NCBI RefSeq assembly: GCF_003612125.1
Contig: NZ_RAWI01000001.1
Span: 1 to 64,000, forward strand
DNA from: Corallococcus praedator
GTDB lineage: Bacteria; Myxococcota; Myxococcia; Myxococcales; Myxococcaceae
Direction of reading: 5' to 3'
Length of the DNA: 64,000 nt
Position 1 is the stretch's first letter; every line of letters starts with the position of its first letter. Shown here piece by piece: positions 8,544-17,121 of the stretch. The position numbers were made by a program, and so were the translations under genes. Under the pieces are notes generated by a model. That model worked only from the letters and a program-made list of their open reading frames with translations, was not told where the DNA came from and did no database searches.

Positions 8544-10646
8544 ATGCGTGGGTTGCTCGGCGTGCTGGTGGTCTTCTTGCTGGTGGGATGTTCACCCTCC
8601 GAGGGGCCCTCTTCAGAGGACGGCGGTGGGCCACTCCGGGACGCTGGGAGCACGGCGGACGCGAGCGTCGGTGAGCCGCCTCCCGACGCGGGCGCGCTGT
8701 TCGACGCGGGTGGCGATGCGGGCGAAACGCTCGACGCGGGCACCGAGCCCGATGCGGGCCTGGAGCCCGACGCCGGGGTCGAACCGGATGCGGGTACCGA
8801 CCCGGATGCGGGCACCGAGCCCGACGCGGGCAGCGGCCCTGACGCTGGCACCGAGCCCGACGCGGGTGATCCTGTCGTCATGTCCGTCCGGCTCATCATG
8901 CCCGGGGACTCGCATCAGCAGGATCCGGTTGAAGTGACCTATGTGAACGCCCACCTGCGCCCCTATCTTGAGATTGGCGGTCCGCGACTGCCCGACCGCG
9001 TGGACCTGCTCCTGGACGGCGTGCTCCTCACCTCGCTGCCGGGGGGCGTCAACGCCTTCGACTGGGACACCCGGACCGTCGAGGAGGGCGAACACGCCCT
9101 GTCCGCGCGGGCGCACGTGGGGACCCGGTCCTTCCTGAGCAGCTCGCGGCGGGTGGTGGTGGACCGGACGCCGCCCCATCTCGCGCTGCGCACCCCCGAG
9201 ACCGGCACGCGCGATGTCTCGGAGGACGCACCCATCCAGGCCGTCTTCTCCGAGCCCATCGTTCCCGAAACCCTCGAGTCGAGCCTGTGGATGACCCGCA
9301 ACTACAAGCTCATCACGCCGGAGCGCACCCTGTCCCCGGACGGGACGGTGCTCACCCTGAAGCCGCTCCCCCAGCCCTCTCCCAGCTACGTCCGCACGAT
9401 CCGCTACGCGGTCGACTTCCTCTCCTTCGCCCCCGTCACGGACCGGGCGGGCAACCCGCTCTCGTGGCGCAGCGGAGAGTGGAGCTGGGAGACCCTCCGG
9501 CTGATTCCGCTGGAGGCCCCCCTCGACGCGAACAGCGGGTACGCCAACTTCGATCCGTCGCTCCAACTGGACGCGAAGGGCCTGCCGACGGTGGCCTGGA
9601 GCGAGGGCTCCCAGTTCGGTGACTCCTCCATCTACGTCTGGCGCTTCACGGGGCAGTCGTGGGTTCCCGTGGGCCCCCCGCTGTGGGCCTCCCTGGACTG
9701 GACGCCCGCGCGAGACCCGTCGCTCCAGCTCGACGCCACGGATCATCCCGTCGTTGCGTGGAGCGAGCTGGTGGGCGAGGGCGGGCCGGTTTGCATCCAC
9801 GTGCAGCGGTGGTCCGGCGAGACATGGACGAAGGTGCTGGCCCCGCTGTGTCCGACGAACGGAGCCGCCTACGGACCGTCGTTGCGACTCGATGCGGAGG
9901 GCCGGCCGGTGGTGGCCTGGGAAGAAGGCGTCGGCTCGCTCCCGCAGGGGATCCGGGTCGCGCGGTGGACGGAAGCCGGCTGGGCCTCCCTGGGCGAACC
10001 CCTCAGCGCTGAAGCCGGGGACACCGATGCCGTCTGGGCCTCGCTCCAGCTCGCGGCGGACGGCACCCCGTTCGTGGCCTGGACCGAGTCCACCGAAACC
10101 CCGGAGGGAACCCTCGGGCCGCGCCGGGTCCACGTGCGGCGCTGGTCCGACGACAGTTGGGAGCCCGTGGGCGGACCGCTCGACGCGCTCGACGGGGAGA
10201 CGTCCGCGAGCAAGGCCTCGCTCGCGCTCGATGCGCAAGGAAACCCGGTGGTGGCGTGGGCGGAGTACCAGCCCGAGGGGGGGCTCGTGTCCCGGCTCTA
10301 CGTCCGGCGCTGGACCGGGAGCACCTGGGAGCCATTGGGAGACGCGCTGGGCACCCAGGAGCCCGCGACCCACCTGCGCAACACGACGCTGCGGCTCGAC
10401 ACCTCCGGCAACCCGGTGGTGGCCTGGGACGAGGATGGCCCCGGCGATGTGGCCGACGTCTACCTCCAGCGGTGGACTGGCAGCACCTGGGGCGCGCCCG
10501 TCCGCGTGTCCTCCGCGACGCGGTCGGCCTTGCATCCCTCCTTCCAGCTCAACGCCCAGGGGCAGGTGACCATCGCCTGGGGCGAGTTCGCCGACCTCCC
10601 GACGGGCACCCCGCAGATCGTCAACTTCGTCCGTTTCCTTCCATAG
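8544..10646 (+). CDS. Lipoprotein with PDAG-repeat linker, Ig-like region and beta-propeller repeats
   Basis: A 700-residue surface lipoprotein. The signal peptide ends LLVGC. Residues about 20-115 are a low-complexity linker built from repeated E/D-P-D-A-G units. Then comes a SbsA-like Ig region (about 120-290; motif VSEDAPIQAVFSEPI) and six to seven repeats of about 55-65 residues containing PVVAW and an RWTGSTWEPLG-type motif, typical of a beta-propeller. The function is probably adhesion or binding at the cell surface; no catalytic motif is seen. The ATG at 8544 has GGGGGAG upstream and begins the signal peptide. The gene is followed on the same strand by signal-less proteins. Confidence 0.8.
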   Translation: MRGLLGVLVVFLLVGCSPSEGPSSEDGGGPLRDAGSTADASVGEPPPDAGALFDAGGDAGETLDAGTEPDAGLEPDAGVEPDAGTDPDAGTEPDAGSGPDAGTEPDAGDPVVMSVRLIMPGDSHQQDPVEVTYVNAHLRPYLEIGGPRLPDRVDLLLDGVLLTSLPGGVNAFDWDTRTVEEGEHALSARAHVGTRSFLSSSRRVVVDRTPPHLALRTPETGTRDVSEDAPIQAVFSEPIVPETLESSLWMTRNYKLITPERTLSPDGTVLTLKPLPQPSPSYVRTIRYAVDFLSFAPVTDRAGNPLSWRSGEWSWETLRLIPLEAPLDANSGYANFDPSLQLDAKGLPTVAWSEGSQFGDSSIYVWRFTGQSWVPVGPPLWASLDWTPARDPSLQLDATDHPVVAWSELVGEGGPVCIHVQRWSGETWTKVLAPLCPTNGAAYGPSLRLDAEGRPVVAWEEGVGSLPQGIRVARWTEAGWASLGEPLSAEAGDTDAVWASLQLAADGTPFVAWTESTETPEGTLGPRRVHVRRWSDDSWEPVGGPLDALDGETSASKASLALDAQGNPVVAWAEYQPEGGLVSRLYVRRWTGSTWEPLGDALGTQEPATHLRNTTLRLDTSGNPVVAWDEDGPGDVADVYLQRWTGSTWGAPVRVSSATRSALHPSFQLNAQGQVTIAWGEFADLPTGTPQIVNFVRFLP
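8664..8872 (+). repeat. In-frame short tandem repeats encoding PDAG units
   Basis: Imperfect repeats of about 18 bp (gagcccgacgcgggcacc-type) encode consecutive Pro-Asp-Ala-Gly units in the lipoprotein linker. A similar but independent array lies at 53448-53670. Confidence 0.7.
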
Positions 10647-10719
10647 GACACGACCCCGGTCCCCTGGGCGGCGCGCCGCATTGCCAGCTAAAGCAAGACT
10701 TTTCCCCAGGAGACCCCCA

Positions 10720-11814
10720 GTGCGTTTCAGCTCCAAGCTCCCCATATTGCCCCGGGCGCCCGCGCCCACCCGCGCCAACTCCACCCCCAATGCGGCGGAC
10801 GCTCCCCGGACGCGCGCATCTCCAGACACGAAATCGCTCGTCCCCCGGGATGACCTCGCGGGGCTGACGAAGGCGTACACGAAATCGCTGCGCGACCAGC
10901 GCCCCGACGCGACCGGCACGCCCGCGGGCTTCAATGCCTTTCTCAAGGAGAAGGGCATGCGCCTCAACGTCAAGGACGAGGGGCAGGTGAAGATGCTGCT
11001 GGCCCGCGACAACAGGCCTGCCCAGTACCTGCAGGACGTCAAGACGCGGCGGCAGGACGCCTTCGATGCCCGGCGCAGGCCCGGCATCGACGCCCCCGCG
11101 CCGCAGACCCCGCCGCCCTCGGCCGGCAACCCGAACGCCATCAAGCAGATCTCCGAGGAGGAGATCCAGCAGCTCCCCAACCGCGTCCTCCAGGACTTCG
11201 CGCGGCTGGGCTACGGCAACTCCGCCCAGCTCCTGGCGAAGAGCCCCACGGCCCTGAAGCGCCTGGAGGAGACGTCCGACGCGGACGTCCGCGTCGCGGC
11301 GGGCAGCAGCAATGGTCGCTCGATGACCTCGCGCACCACGTCGGGCAACAAGGTCACCGTGTACATGGACGACGTGCTCAAGAGCGGGAACCACCAGGCG
11401 GCGGCGGGCACCTTCTTGTTCGAGATGAACAACGCGCACCGCTGGGACCGGTTCGAGACCCTGAACACCAGCGCCAAACAGAAGGTCGGCACCGCGCCCG
11501 AGTACGCGCAGAAGAAGATGGAGGTGGAGGTCGAAGGCATGCTGCACACCGGCAAATGCGCCAATGAGCTGCTGGTGGGCAAACACGCGAAGATGGAGGA
11601 CATGATGACGGGCTGGTATCTGGGCGACTACATCTCCTACGACAAGAAGGTGAAGGACCTGCCCGAGAGCCTCACCAAGGATGAGCGGCGGGTGGCCATC
11701 AGCGACCTGCGCTCGGCCATCGCGCTGGAGCGGCTGGATGTGCGCCATGGCACCGGGCCCAGGTCCACGTCACACCGGGAGGTGTACGAGCGGCAGTTCA
11801 ACACCGCGCGCTGA
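10720..11814 (+). CDS. Signal-less protein of unknown function, effector-like
   Basis: A 364-residue protein I do not recognise. No Sec signal is present. The N-terminus is basic and Pro/Ala-rich to about residue 45, and a Pro-rich linker lies near residues 125-140. The C-terminal 220 residues look like a compact helical domain with the conserved-looking segment FLFEMNNAHRWDRF and the acidic stretch KKMEVEVEGML. Its FEMNNA core recalls a Glu-centred active-site helix, but this is only an impression. The GTG at 10720 is chosen because AGGAG at 10708-10712 sits eight bases upstream; a TTG at 10681 lacks a site. The gene is followed by a hairpin and lies two genes upstream of the annexin/zeta-toxin gene. 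Confidence 0.6.
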   Translation: MRFSSKLPILPRAPAPTRANSTPNAADAPRTRASPDTKSLVPRDDLAGLTKAYTKSLRDQRPDATGTPAGFNAFLKEKGMRLNVKDEGQVKMLLARDNRPAQYLQDVKTRRQDAFDARRRPGIDAPAPQTPPPSAGNPNAIKQISEEEIQQLPNRVLQDFARLGYGNSAQLLAKSPTALKRLEETSDADVRVAAGSSNGRSMTSRTTSGNKVTVYMDDVLKSGNHQAAAGTFLFEMNNAHRWDRFETLNTSAKQKVGTAPEYAQKKMEVEVEGMLHTGKCANELLVGKHAKMEDMMTGWYLGDYISYDKKVKDLPESLTKDERRVAISDLRSAIALERLDVRHGTGPRSTSHREVYERQFNTAR

Positions 11815-11815
11815 G

Positions 11816-11840
11816 CGGGGCCGCCCCAGCGGAGGCCCCG
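11816..11840 (+). terminator. GC-rich hairpin after the 364-residue unknown gene
   Basis: CGGGGCC (11816-11822) and GGCCCCG (11834-11840) form a 7-bp stem just after the stop codon. There is no T run. Confidence 0.45.
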
Positions 11841-11862
11841 AAAGGGCTAACATCCCGCCCCC

Positions 11863-12723
11863 ATGAAAGTCCTCGATCGAGGCAGTGCTCCCCATGCGCC
11901 GCTGCGACTCAGCCCTCTTGTCGGGAGCGTGCAACGCATCCGCGTCCGCACCGAGAGCCATGGCGCCATCAAGGACGCGGGCCAGAAATCGCCGCTCCCT
12001 CCCGTCCCGGGCGTCCAGATGGTGCTCGCCGCGGAGGTGCTCGGCGTGTCCACTTCGGGGGAGGTGCGCTTCCACTTCGCGCTCGAAAGCGCGGCGCTCC
12101 TCATCCAGCCCGGCACTCCGCCCCAGGCCGTGGAGAAGCTCCACGCGCAGCTGGAACCCCTGCCCGGACTGAAGGGCGAAGGCCGCGTGAGCGCGGACGG
12201 GCGCGCCCAGGGCTTCACGCTGAAGCTGCCCGCGGACATGGCCCCCCCGCTGCGCGAGCAGCTCCAGCAGGTGACGTCCACCCTCGGGGGCCTGGGGCGC
12301 ATCCTCCCCACCGAAGCCGTGGGCCTGGGCGCCCGCTGGTCCCCTCCCTTGCCGGGCAAGGGGCCCCTCGCCGGTGCTCGCACCACCCTGGAGCTCAAGA
12401 CGCGGGAGGCCACGGGCTTCGGCTTGAGGCTGGAGCTGGAGTCCACCTCGAAGCCCCAGCCCGCGCCGGAGAACCTCCGCACGACCCGGGGCGGCGAGTC
12501 CCTGCGAACCTATGTGCAGGGCCAGGGCGGCTGCACCTTCAGTCTGGACCGCTTGTGGCCCACGCGCTTCGAGCTGGAAGTCGAAACGCGTCTGGCATTG
12601 CGCGCGGAGGACAAGGACTCACCACGTCGCATGGACAGCTTCGCGACCCTCCAGATGCGCCTGCGTGAGCTGTCATTCAGCCCGCCCCAGGCCCGCGTCG
12701 CCAACAGCACCGCCCGGCGCTGA
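11863..12723 (+). CDS. Conserved-looking hypothetical protein, beta-rich
   Basis: A 286-residue protein with no recognised family. It alternates beta-strand patterns (VQMVLAAEVLGV, EVRFHFALESAALL, GFTLKLPADM, FELEVETRLAL). The whole resembles the body of a secreted DUF-type beta protein whose signal peptide is missing; no lipobox or Sec signal is visible. The ATG at 11863 is the first in frame and has only a weak purine tract upstream. The gene sits between the 364-residue unknown protein and the annexin/zeta-toxin gene on the same strand. It could therefore be an accessory (chaperone or adaptor) of that locus, but nothing in the sequence shows this. Confidence 0.55.
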   Translation: MKVLDRGSAPHAPLRLSPLVGSVQRIRVRTESHGAIKDAGQKSPLPPVPGVQMVLAAEVLGVSTSGEVRFHFALESAALLIQPGTPPQAVEKLHAQLEPLPGLKGEGRVSADGRAQGFTLKLPADMAPPLREQLQQVTSTLGGLGRILPTEAVGLGARWSPPLPGKGPLAGARTTLELKTREATGFGLRLELESTSKPQPAPENLRTTRGGESLRTYVQGQGGCTFSLDRLWPTRFELEVETRLALRAEDKDSPRRMDSFATLQMRLRELSFSPPQARVANSTARR

Positions 12724-12890
12724 TGGGGGAGGGGGTGGCGTCCAACCCCCTGGAATTCCAGGGCCCACGTCCGACCGCGGCAAGGGACGCAACCGCGAGG
12801 GTGCATTCTTTGATAATCGCTTGAGGGGTTCGGGTGGGCCCGACGTGAGCGGCCCTCCTCATTCTTGCTGCGCCGTACTGGGGGATGCGC

Positions 12891-15800
12891 ATGGGTATCG
12901 ACGGAACTGGCAACAATCGTCCTCGCGAGCCGCTGACGGCGCGTCGCCCCACGGTGGCTCCGCCGCCGGAGGCCCCGCCCGCGCCCGCGAATGTCGCGCC
13001 CAAGCCCGCGGCGAACGCTGTCCCGAGCAACGCGCAATCCACCTTCGACCGGACCACGCCCCGGGAAGGCCCCCAACTGGCCCCGCCGGCCAGCTCGCTG
13101 CTGACGGAGAATGCCCGGGACGCCCAGGCCAACTGCCTGGACAAGGCGGCGGACTGGGTGGACAAGGCGACCCCCGCGCTCAGGGCCCGCTCCGAACTGG
13201 TGTTCCTCAAGGACACGCGTCCCGGCCAGGAAGGGCAGTCCGGCCACGTCGTCGTCCGGCAGGGTGAGCGCGTCGTCGACCCCTCCAGCGGCAAGAGCTA
13301 CGACAACCTCCAGGCCTTCCTGAAGGATCAGCCACAATACCGGCAGTCGGGGACGCTGTCCGCGAACTCGGCTCACAAGATCTTCTCCGCGGCCCCGGGC
13401 TCGGCGGAGCGTCAGAAGGCCATCACGGACGCGAAGGTCGCTCCGGAACTCCAGCGGATGATGGTCGCGGATTCGCCTCCGGGCACGACGACCGCCAGCG
13501 CCCCGCAGAAGCCCGCCACGCCCCCGTACACCGCCGAGCAGGCCAGCAAGGATGCCACCGCGCTCTACGAGGCCACGGACGGTGGCGTCTTCGGAGCCGG
13601 CACCGACGAGGACAAGATCTTCCAGACGCTCGAGGGAAAGACCCCCGAGCAGATCAACCTCATCCGCCAGTCCTACAAGGACCACTACAACAAGGACCTG
13701 GACGCCAAGCTCGAGGACGAGCTGGGCGGGGATGACTGGAAGCGCGCCCAGGCGCTGCTGAGCGCGGATGCTCCCAAGAACGACGCGGTCGTCATCCAGT
13801 CCGAACTGGACGGCGTGTTCGGCTCCTCGGAAGAGGTCCTCAAGACGCTGGAGAAGCGCTCGCCCGACGAGCGCAAGGCCATTGCCCAGAAGTTCGCGGA
13901 GCTGAACGGCGGCGCCCCCGCGGGTCAGTCCGCCGAGGACTTCATGCTGTCCAAGCTCGGCAAGGAGCTGGACACGGACGAGATGTCGCGCGCCCGGAGC
14001 CTGCTCGGCGCCAGCCAGGCCCAGACGCCCCAGCAGAAGCTGGAGCTGGAGACCCAGGCCCTCAAGGACGGCCTGAAGCGGGACATGGACGGCCTGGGCA
14101 CCGACGAGGATCGCATCTTCGAGCGCCTGGAGAAGGCGACGCCCGAACAGCGCGCCCTGCTGGCCCAGGACCCCGCCGTCGCCAGCCGCCTCAAGGACGA
14201 GCTGGGCGGCGAGGACTATGACCGCGCCATGGGCCTGCTCCAGGGCAACCCCGGGCAGGCGGACGCGGCGCGCATCCGCGAGTCCATGAGCGGCTGGACG
14301 GGCGCGGACGAAAAAGGCGTGCGCAAGGTGCTGGAGGGCAAGACGCCGGATCAGCTCACCGCCATCAAGGCCGAGTACGAGAAGCAGACGGGCAAGTCGC
14401 TGGAGAGCGAGATCCGCGGCTGGGGCGGCGCGGACGCGGACGTGACGCTGCGGCTGCTCAACCCTCCCGCGCCGGGCGACAAGAAGGCCCAGGCGGAGGC
14501 CGCCGCGGAGAAGCTCCAGCTCGCCATGGATGGCGCGGGCACCGACGAGGAGGCCATCCGCCAGACGCTGGAGGGCAAGTCCAAGCCCGAGCTCGACGAC
14601 ATCGCCGCGGCCTACAAGCAGAAGTACGGCAAGGACCTGCGCGCGGAGCTGGACTCGGAGCTGGATGGCCGCGACCAGTTGGAGCTGCTGAACCAGAACT
14701 ACGACCTGGGCGCGGTGGATCCCAATGATCCCAACGCGGCGCAGGAGCGCGTGCGCCGCCTGCGCGAACAGCAGGCGAACGAGTCGGGCTTTGGCACCTG
14801 GGTGCTCGATGGCGTCCAGCGGACCTTCAAGGGCGAGTCCGACAACGACCGCATCAACCGCGACCTGACACGGGCGGACACCGCCATCAAGAGCGGCGAC
14901 ACGCAGCGGGCCAACACGCTCACCGGCTATGCCGCGGACGACGTGAAGTCGCTCCAGACGAGCAAGGACTCGCTGGCGGATGGCGCCGCCAGCGCCGCCG
15001 TCGTCGTGGTCACCACCGCGGCCGTCATCGGCACGGGCGGCGCGGCCACACCGCTGGCCATCGCGGGCTATGCGGCCCTGGGCGCGGCGACGCGCGTGGG
15101 AACCTACGCGGCCCTCCAGGGTGACGCGGCCGGAGGCCAGGAGCTGCTGCGCCAGGCCGGCATTGGCGCGGTGGAGGGCGGAACGGCCGTGCTGCCCGTG
15201 GGCAAGGGCGCGGGTGCCGTGACGGCCGGTGCCCGCACGGGCGCCACCACGGCGGCGAAGGAGGTCGCCACCACCGCGGTGCGCGAAACGGTGGAGACGT
15301 CCGTCAAGGCCGCGGTCGTCCAGGGCGCGAAGGAAGGCGCCGTGGGCGGCGCCGCGGGTGGCGCCTTCGACGCGGCCACGCGCAGCGAGACGTGGGAGAA
15401 CGGCGTCGGCGATGGCCTGGTCCAGGTGGGCAAGCGGGCTGTCATCGACGGCACCGTGGGGGCCGTGACGGGTGGCGTGGTGGGCGCGGGCACGGCCAAG
15501 GCCGGGCAGCTCTTCCGCGAGGTGCGGGGCAAGGGCGGGGCGCTCCAGACCGACGGCCCCAACATCCGCTTCACGACCTCCGAGGGTCGCGTCTTCGAAG
15601 GCACGGTGACGCCGGAGAACGCCAAGGACGTCCTCAAGATCGTCAAGGCCGCGGACCTGCGCACGGGGAAGACGACCGGCAGCTACGAGGTCCGTCAGGC
15701 CATCCTGGAGCGCTCGGGCGGCAAGGTGGGCACCTTCGAGGCCTTCACCGTCGGAGAGCCCCCCAAGGACGGCTCGCTGTGGAAGTGGCTGGAGGAGCCC

Positions 15801-16718
15801 AAGAACTGGGTCCCCGAACGGCGTGAGTTCCAGCAGAAGCTGCTCAACACCGAGCTGGACAAGGCGCAGACGCTGTCTGATCGCCTGGAGCCCAACACCG
15901 TCTACGCCCTGCGCGGCAACACCGCCGCAGGCAAGACGACGGCCGTGAAGAACGACCCGCACCTCAAGAGCAAGGTCCTGGACGACCAGGGCGAGCTGAG
16001 CGGCGCCCTCAACCCGGACCCCATCAAGGCGCAGATCGCCGAACAGCACGGCGGGAAGATCTCCACGTCCCAGGCGCACGTGGAGGGCTCCATCATCTCG
16101 CAGCGGGTGGAGACGGAGATGCTCTCCCGGCCGAACAGCTCGGTCGTCTACGACAAGCGCTTCGCTGGTGAGAGCGACATCCCGCGCATGTTGAAGGCCG
16201 TGGAAGGCCGCAACGTGAAGATCGTCGACCTGGAGGTCCCGCTGGAGACGTCCAGCGTCCGGGTGCTCATGCGCAACCCGGGCACCGCGGACCCGCTCGT
16301 GCCGTTCGACGCCGTGGAGGGCGGCTTCAAGGGCGTGCGCCAGAATCGCGCCGAGCTGCTCGCCGGGCGGCCCGGCGAGTTCAAGGGCGTCATCGAGAAC
16401 GAGAAGATCACCGACTACAAGCTCCTGGTGACGGACAGCAGCGGCAAGCAGGTGCTGGTGGCGGAGAAGCGCGGCGGCACGTGGTTCGGGCCGGACACGC
16501 CGGAGAAGCAGGCCCTCTTCAACAAGGCCGTCACGGAGAACCCCGCCGCCGAGGCCGACCGCGTGAAGAACACCATCATCGACGACGCCTTCATCGACCG
16601 GCAGGTGGGCGGCATCACCAACCCCGACTTCGCGCAGAAGATGCGGGCCCGCCTCACCGAGTACAAGGGCAAGACGCTGGGAGAGGCGCTGGAACAGCAC
16701 TCGAAGAAGACAGCGTGA
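12891..16718 (+). CDS. Annexin-repeat protein with C-terminal zeta-toxin kinase domain (polymorphic-toxin-like effector)
   Basis: A 1275-residue protein without a Sec signal. Order of parts: a Pro/Ala-rich N-terminus (1-75); a small domain with Cys82, His119 and Asp130 in the order of a papain-like triad; five annexin-like repeats (about 220-605) with loops GTDED at 237, GSSEE at 311, GTDED at 403, GADEK at 471 and GTDEE at 550; a charged helical stretch; a Gly/Ala/Val-rich hydrophobic region (about 695-880); and a zeta-toxin-like P-loop kinase (about 965-1275). The kinase has Walker A GNTAAGKTT at 1009-1017, the LNPDPIKAQI motif and a downstream Arg-rich lid. Repeats 1 and 5 follow the annexin type II calcium geometry. 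Zeta toxins phosphorylate UDP-N-acetyl sugars and block wall synthesis. The ATG at 12891 is preferred because a GGGGGA tract lies five bases upstream; an ATG at 12885 abuts that tract. Confidence 0.85.
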   Translation: MGIDGTGNNRPREPLTARRPTVAPPPEAPPAPANVAPKPAANAVPSNAQSTFDRTTPREGPQLAPPASSLLTENARDAQANCLDKAADWVDKATPALRARSELVFLKDTRPGQEGQSGHVVVRQGERVVDPSSGKSYDNLQAFLKDQPQYRQSGTLSANSAHKIFSAAPGSAERQKAITDAKVAPELQRMMVADSPPGTTTASAPQKPATPPYTAEQASKDATALYEATDGGVFGAGTDEDKIFQTLEGKTPEQINLIRQSYKDHYNKDLDAKLEDELGGDDWKRAQALLSADAPKNDAVVIQSELDGVFGSSEEVLKTLEKRSPDERKAIAQKFAELNGGAPAGQSAEDFMLSKLGKELDTDEMSRARSLLGASQAQTPQQKLELETQALKDGLKRDMDGLGTDEDRIFERLEKATPEQRALLAQDPAVASRLKDELGGEDYDRAMGLLQGNPGQADAARIRESMSGWTGADEKGVRKVLEGKTPDQLTAIKAEYEKQTGKSLESEIRGWGGADADVTLRLLNPPAPGDKKAQAEAAAEKLQLAMDGAGTDEEAIRQTLEGKSKPELDDIAAAYKQKYGKDLRAELDSELDGRDQLELLNQNYDLGAVDPNDPNAAQERVRRLREQQANESGFGTWVLDGVQRTFKGESDNDRINRDLTRADTAIKSGDTQRANTLTGYAADDVKSLQTSKDSLADGAASAAVVVVTTAAVIGTGGAATPLAIAGYAALGAATRVGTYAALQGDAAGGQELLRQAGIGAVEGGTAVLPVGKGAGAVTAGARTGATTAAKEVATTAVRETVETSVKAAVVQGAKEGAVGGAAGGAFDAATRSETWENGVGDGLVQVGKRAVIDGTVGAVTGGVVGAGTAKAGQLFREVRGKGGALQTDGPNIRFTTSEGRVFEGTVTPENAKDVLKIVKAADLRTGKTTGSYEVRQAILERSGGKVGTFEAFTVGEPPKDGSLWKWLEEPKNWVPERREFQQKLLNTELDKAQTLSDRLEPNTVYALRGNTAAGKTTAVKNDPHLKSKVLDDQGELSGALNPDPIKAQIAEQHGGKISTSQAHVEGSIISQRVETEMLSRPNSSVVYDKRFAGESDIPRMLKAVEGRNVKIVDLEVPLETSSVRVLMRNPGTADPLVPFDAVEGGFKGVRQNRAELLAGRPGEFKGVIENEKITDYKLLVTDSSGKQVLVAEKRGGTWFGPDTPEKQALFNKAVTENPAAEADRVKNTIIDDAFIDRQVGGITNPDFAQKMRARLTEYKGKTLGEALEQHSKKTA

Positions 16719-16729
16719 GCGCAGCGGGT

Positions 16730-16758
16730 GCCCGCTTCATCCATGGGTTGAAGCGGGC
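16730..16758 (+). terminator. Hairpin between toxin-like gene and small downstream gene
   Basis: GCCCGCTTCA (16730-16739) and TGAAGCGGGC (16749-16758) make a 10-bp perfect stem with a 9-base loop. It starts 12 bases after the toxin stop codon and has no T run. It may be a partial terminator or an mRNA-processing site that sets relative expression of the two genes. Confidence 0.5.
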
Positions 16759-16806
16759 CGCTCGCGGCCTTAGCCTGAATGAGTGTTGCACCCTCGAGGA
16801 ACGCGC

Positions 16807-17100
16807 ATGCCGACATCAGCCGAAGACACCCTGAAGCAACTCCGCGACGCGCTCCAGCAGCGCAAGGAGACCGAGCGGGAGCAGGTGACGAAGGCCCGGG
16901 CCACGTCCGGCAAGGAGCCCTTCGACATCGAGAAGTTCCGCGCCGTCTACAACGTCGCGTGGGACCGCGGAGACGCGCCGCTCACGCCCTCCGCCATCGA
17001 GGACTACGAGCGACGGTACTACCTGGAATCGCCCCAGGTGAAGACGCTCCAGCAGTTCGCGGAGCGCCTGGCCTGGCTGCGCGACAACGACGCGACCTGA
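16807..17100 (+). CDS. Small helical protein, candidate immunity/antitoxin to the zeta-toxin-domain protein
   Basis: A 97-residue, highly charged and mostly helical protein. It has an N-terminal amphipathic stretch (DTLKQLRDALQQRKETEREQ) and a Tyr/Arg-rich centre, with no signal peptide. It does not read as a classical epsilon antitoxin, but its size and helical nature are similar. Position is the main argument: it is the only gene directly downstream (88 bp) and on the same strand as the toxin-like gene. GAGGAA lies seven bases before the ATG at 16807. Alternatives are a chaperone or an unrelated small protein. Confidence 0.65.
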   Translation: MPTSAEDTLKQLRDALQQRKETEREQVTKARATSGKEPFDIEKFRAVYNVAWDRGDAPLTPSAIEDYERRYYLESPQVKTLQQFAERLAWLRDNDAT

Positions 17101-17121
17101 AGCACTTCCCCGGGAGGGCAC

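Noticed and set aside
8249..8674. A 141-codon open frame on the plus strand overlapping the start of the repeat-rich lipoprotein
   Set aside because: No ribosome-binding site, no domain or signal, and it overlaps a better supported gene in another frame.
12510..16700. A very long open frame on the minus strand opposite the annexin/zeta gene
   Set aside because: It mirrors the GC-skewed codon pattern of the plus-strand gene, has His/Arg/Val-rich composition and no domain; the plus strand shows clear annexin and kinase motifs.
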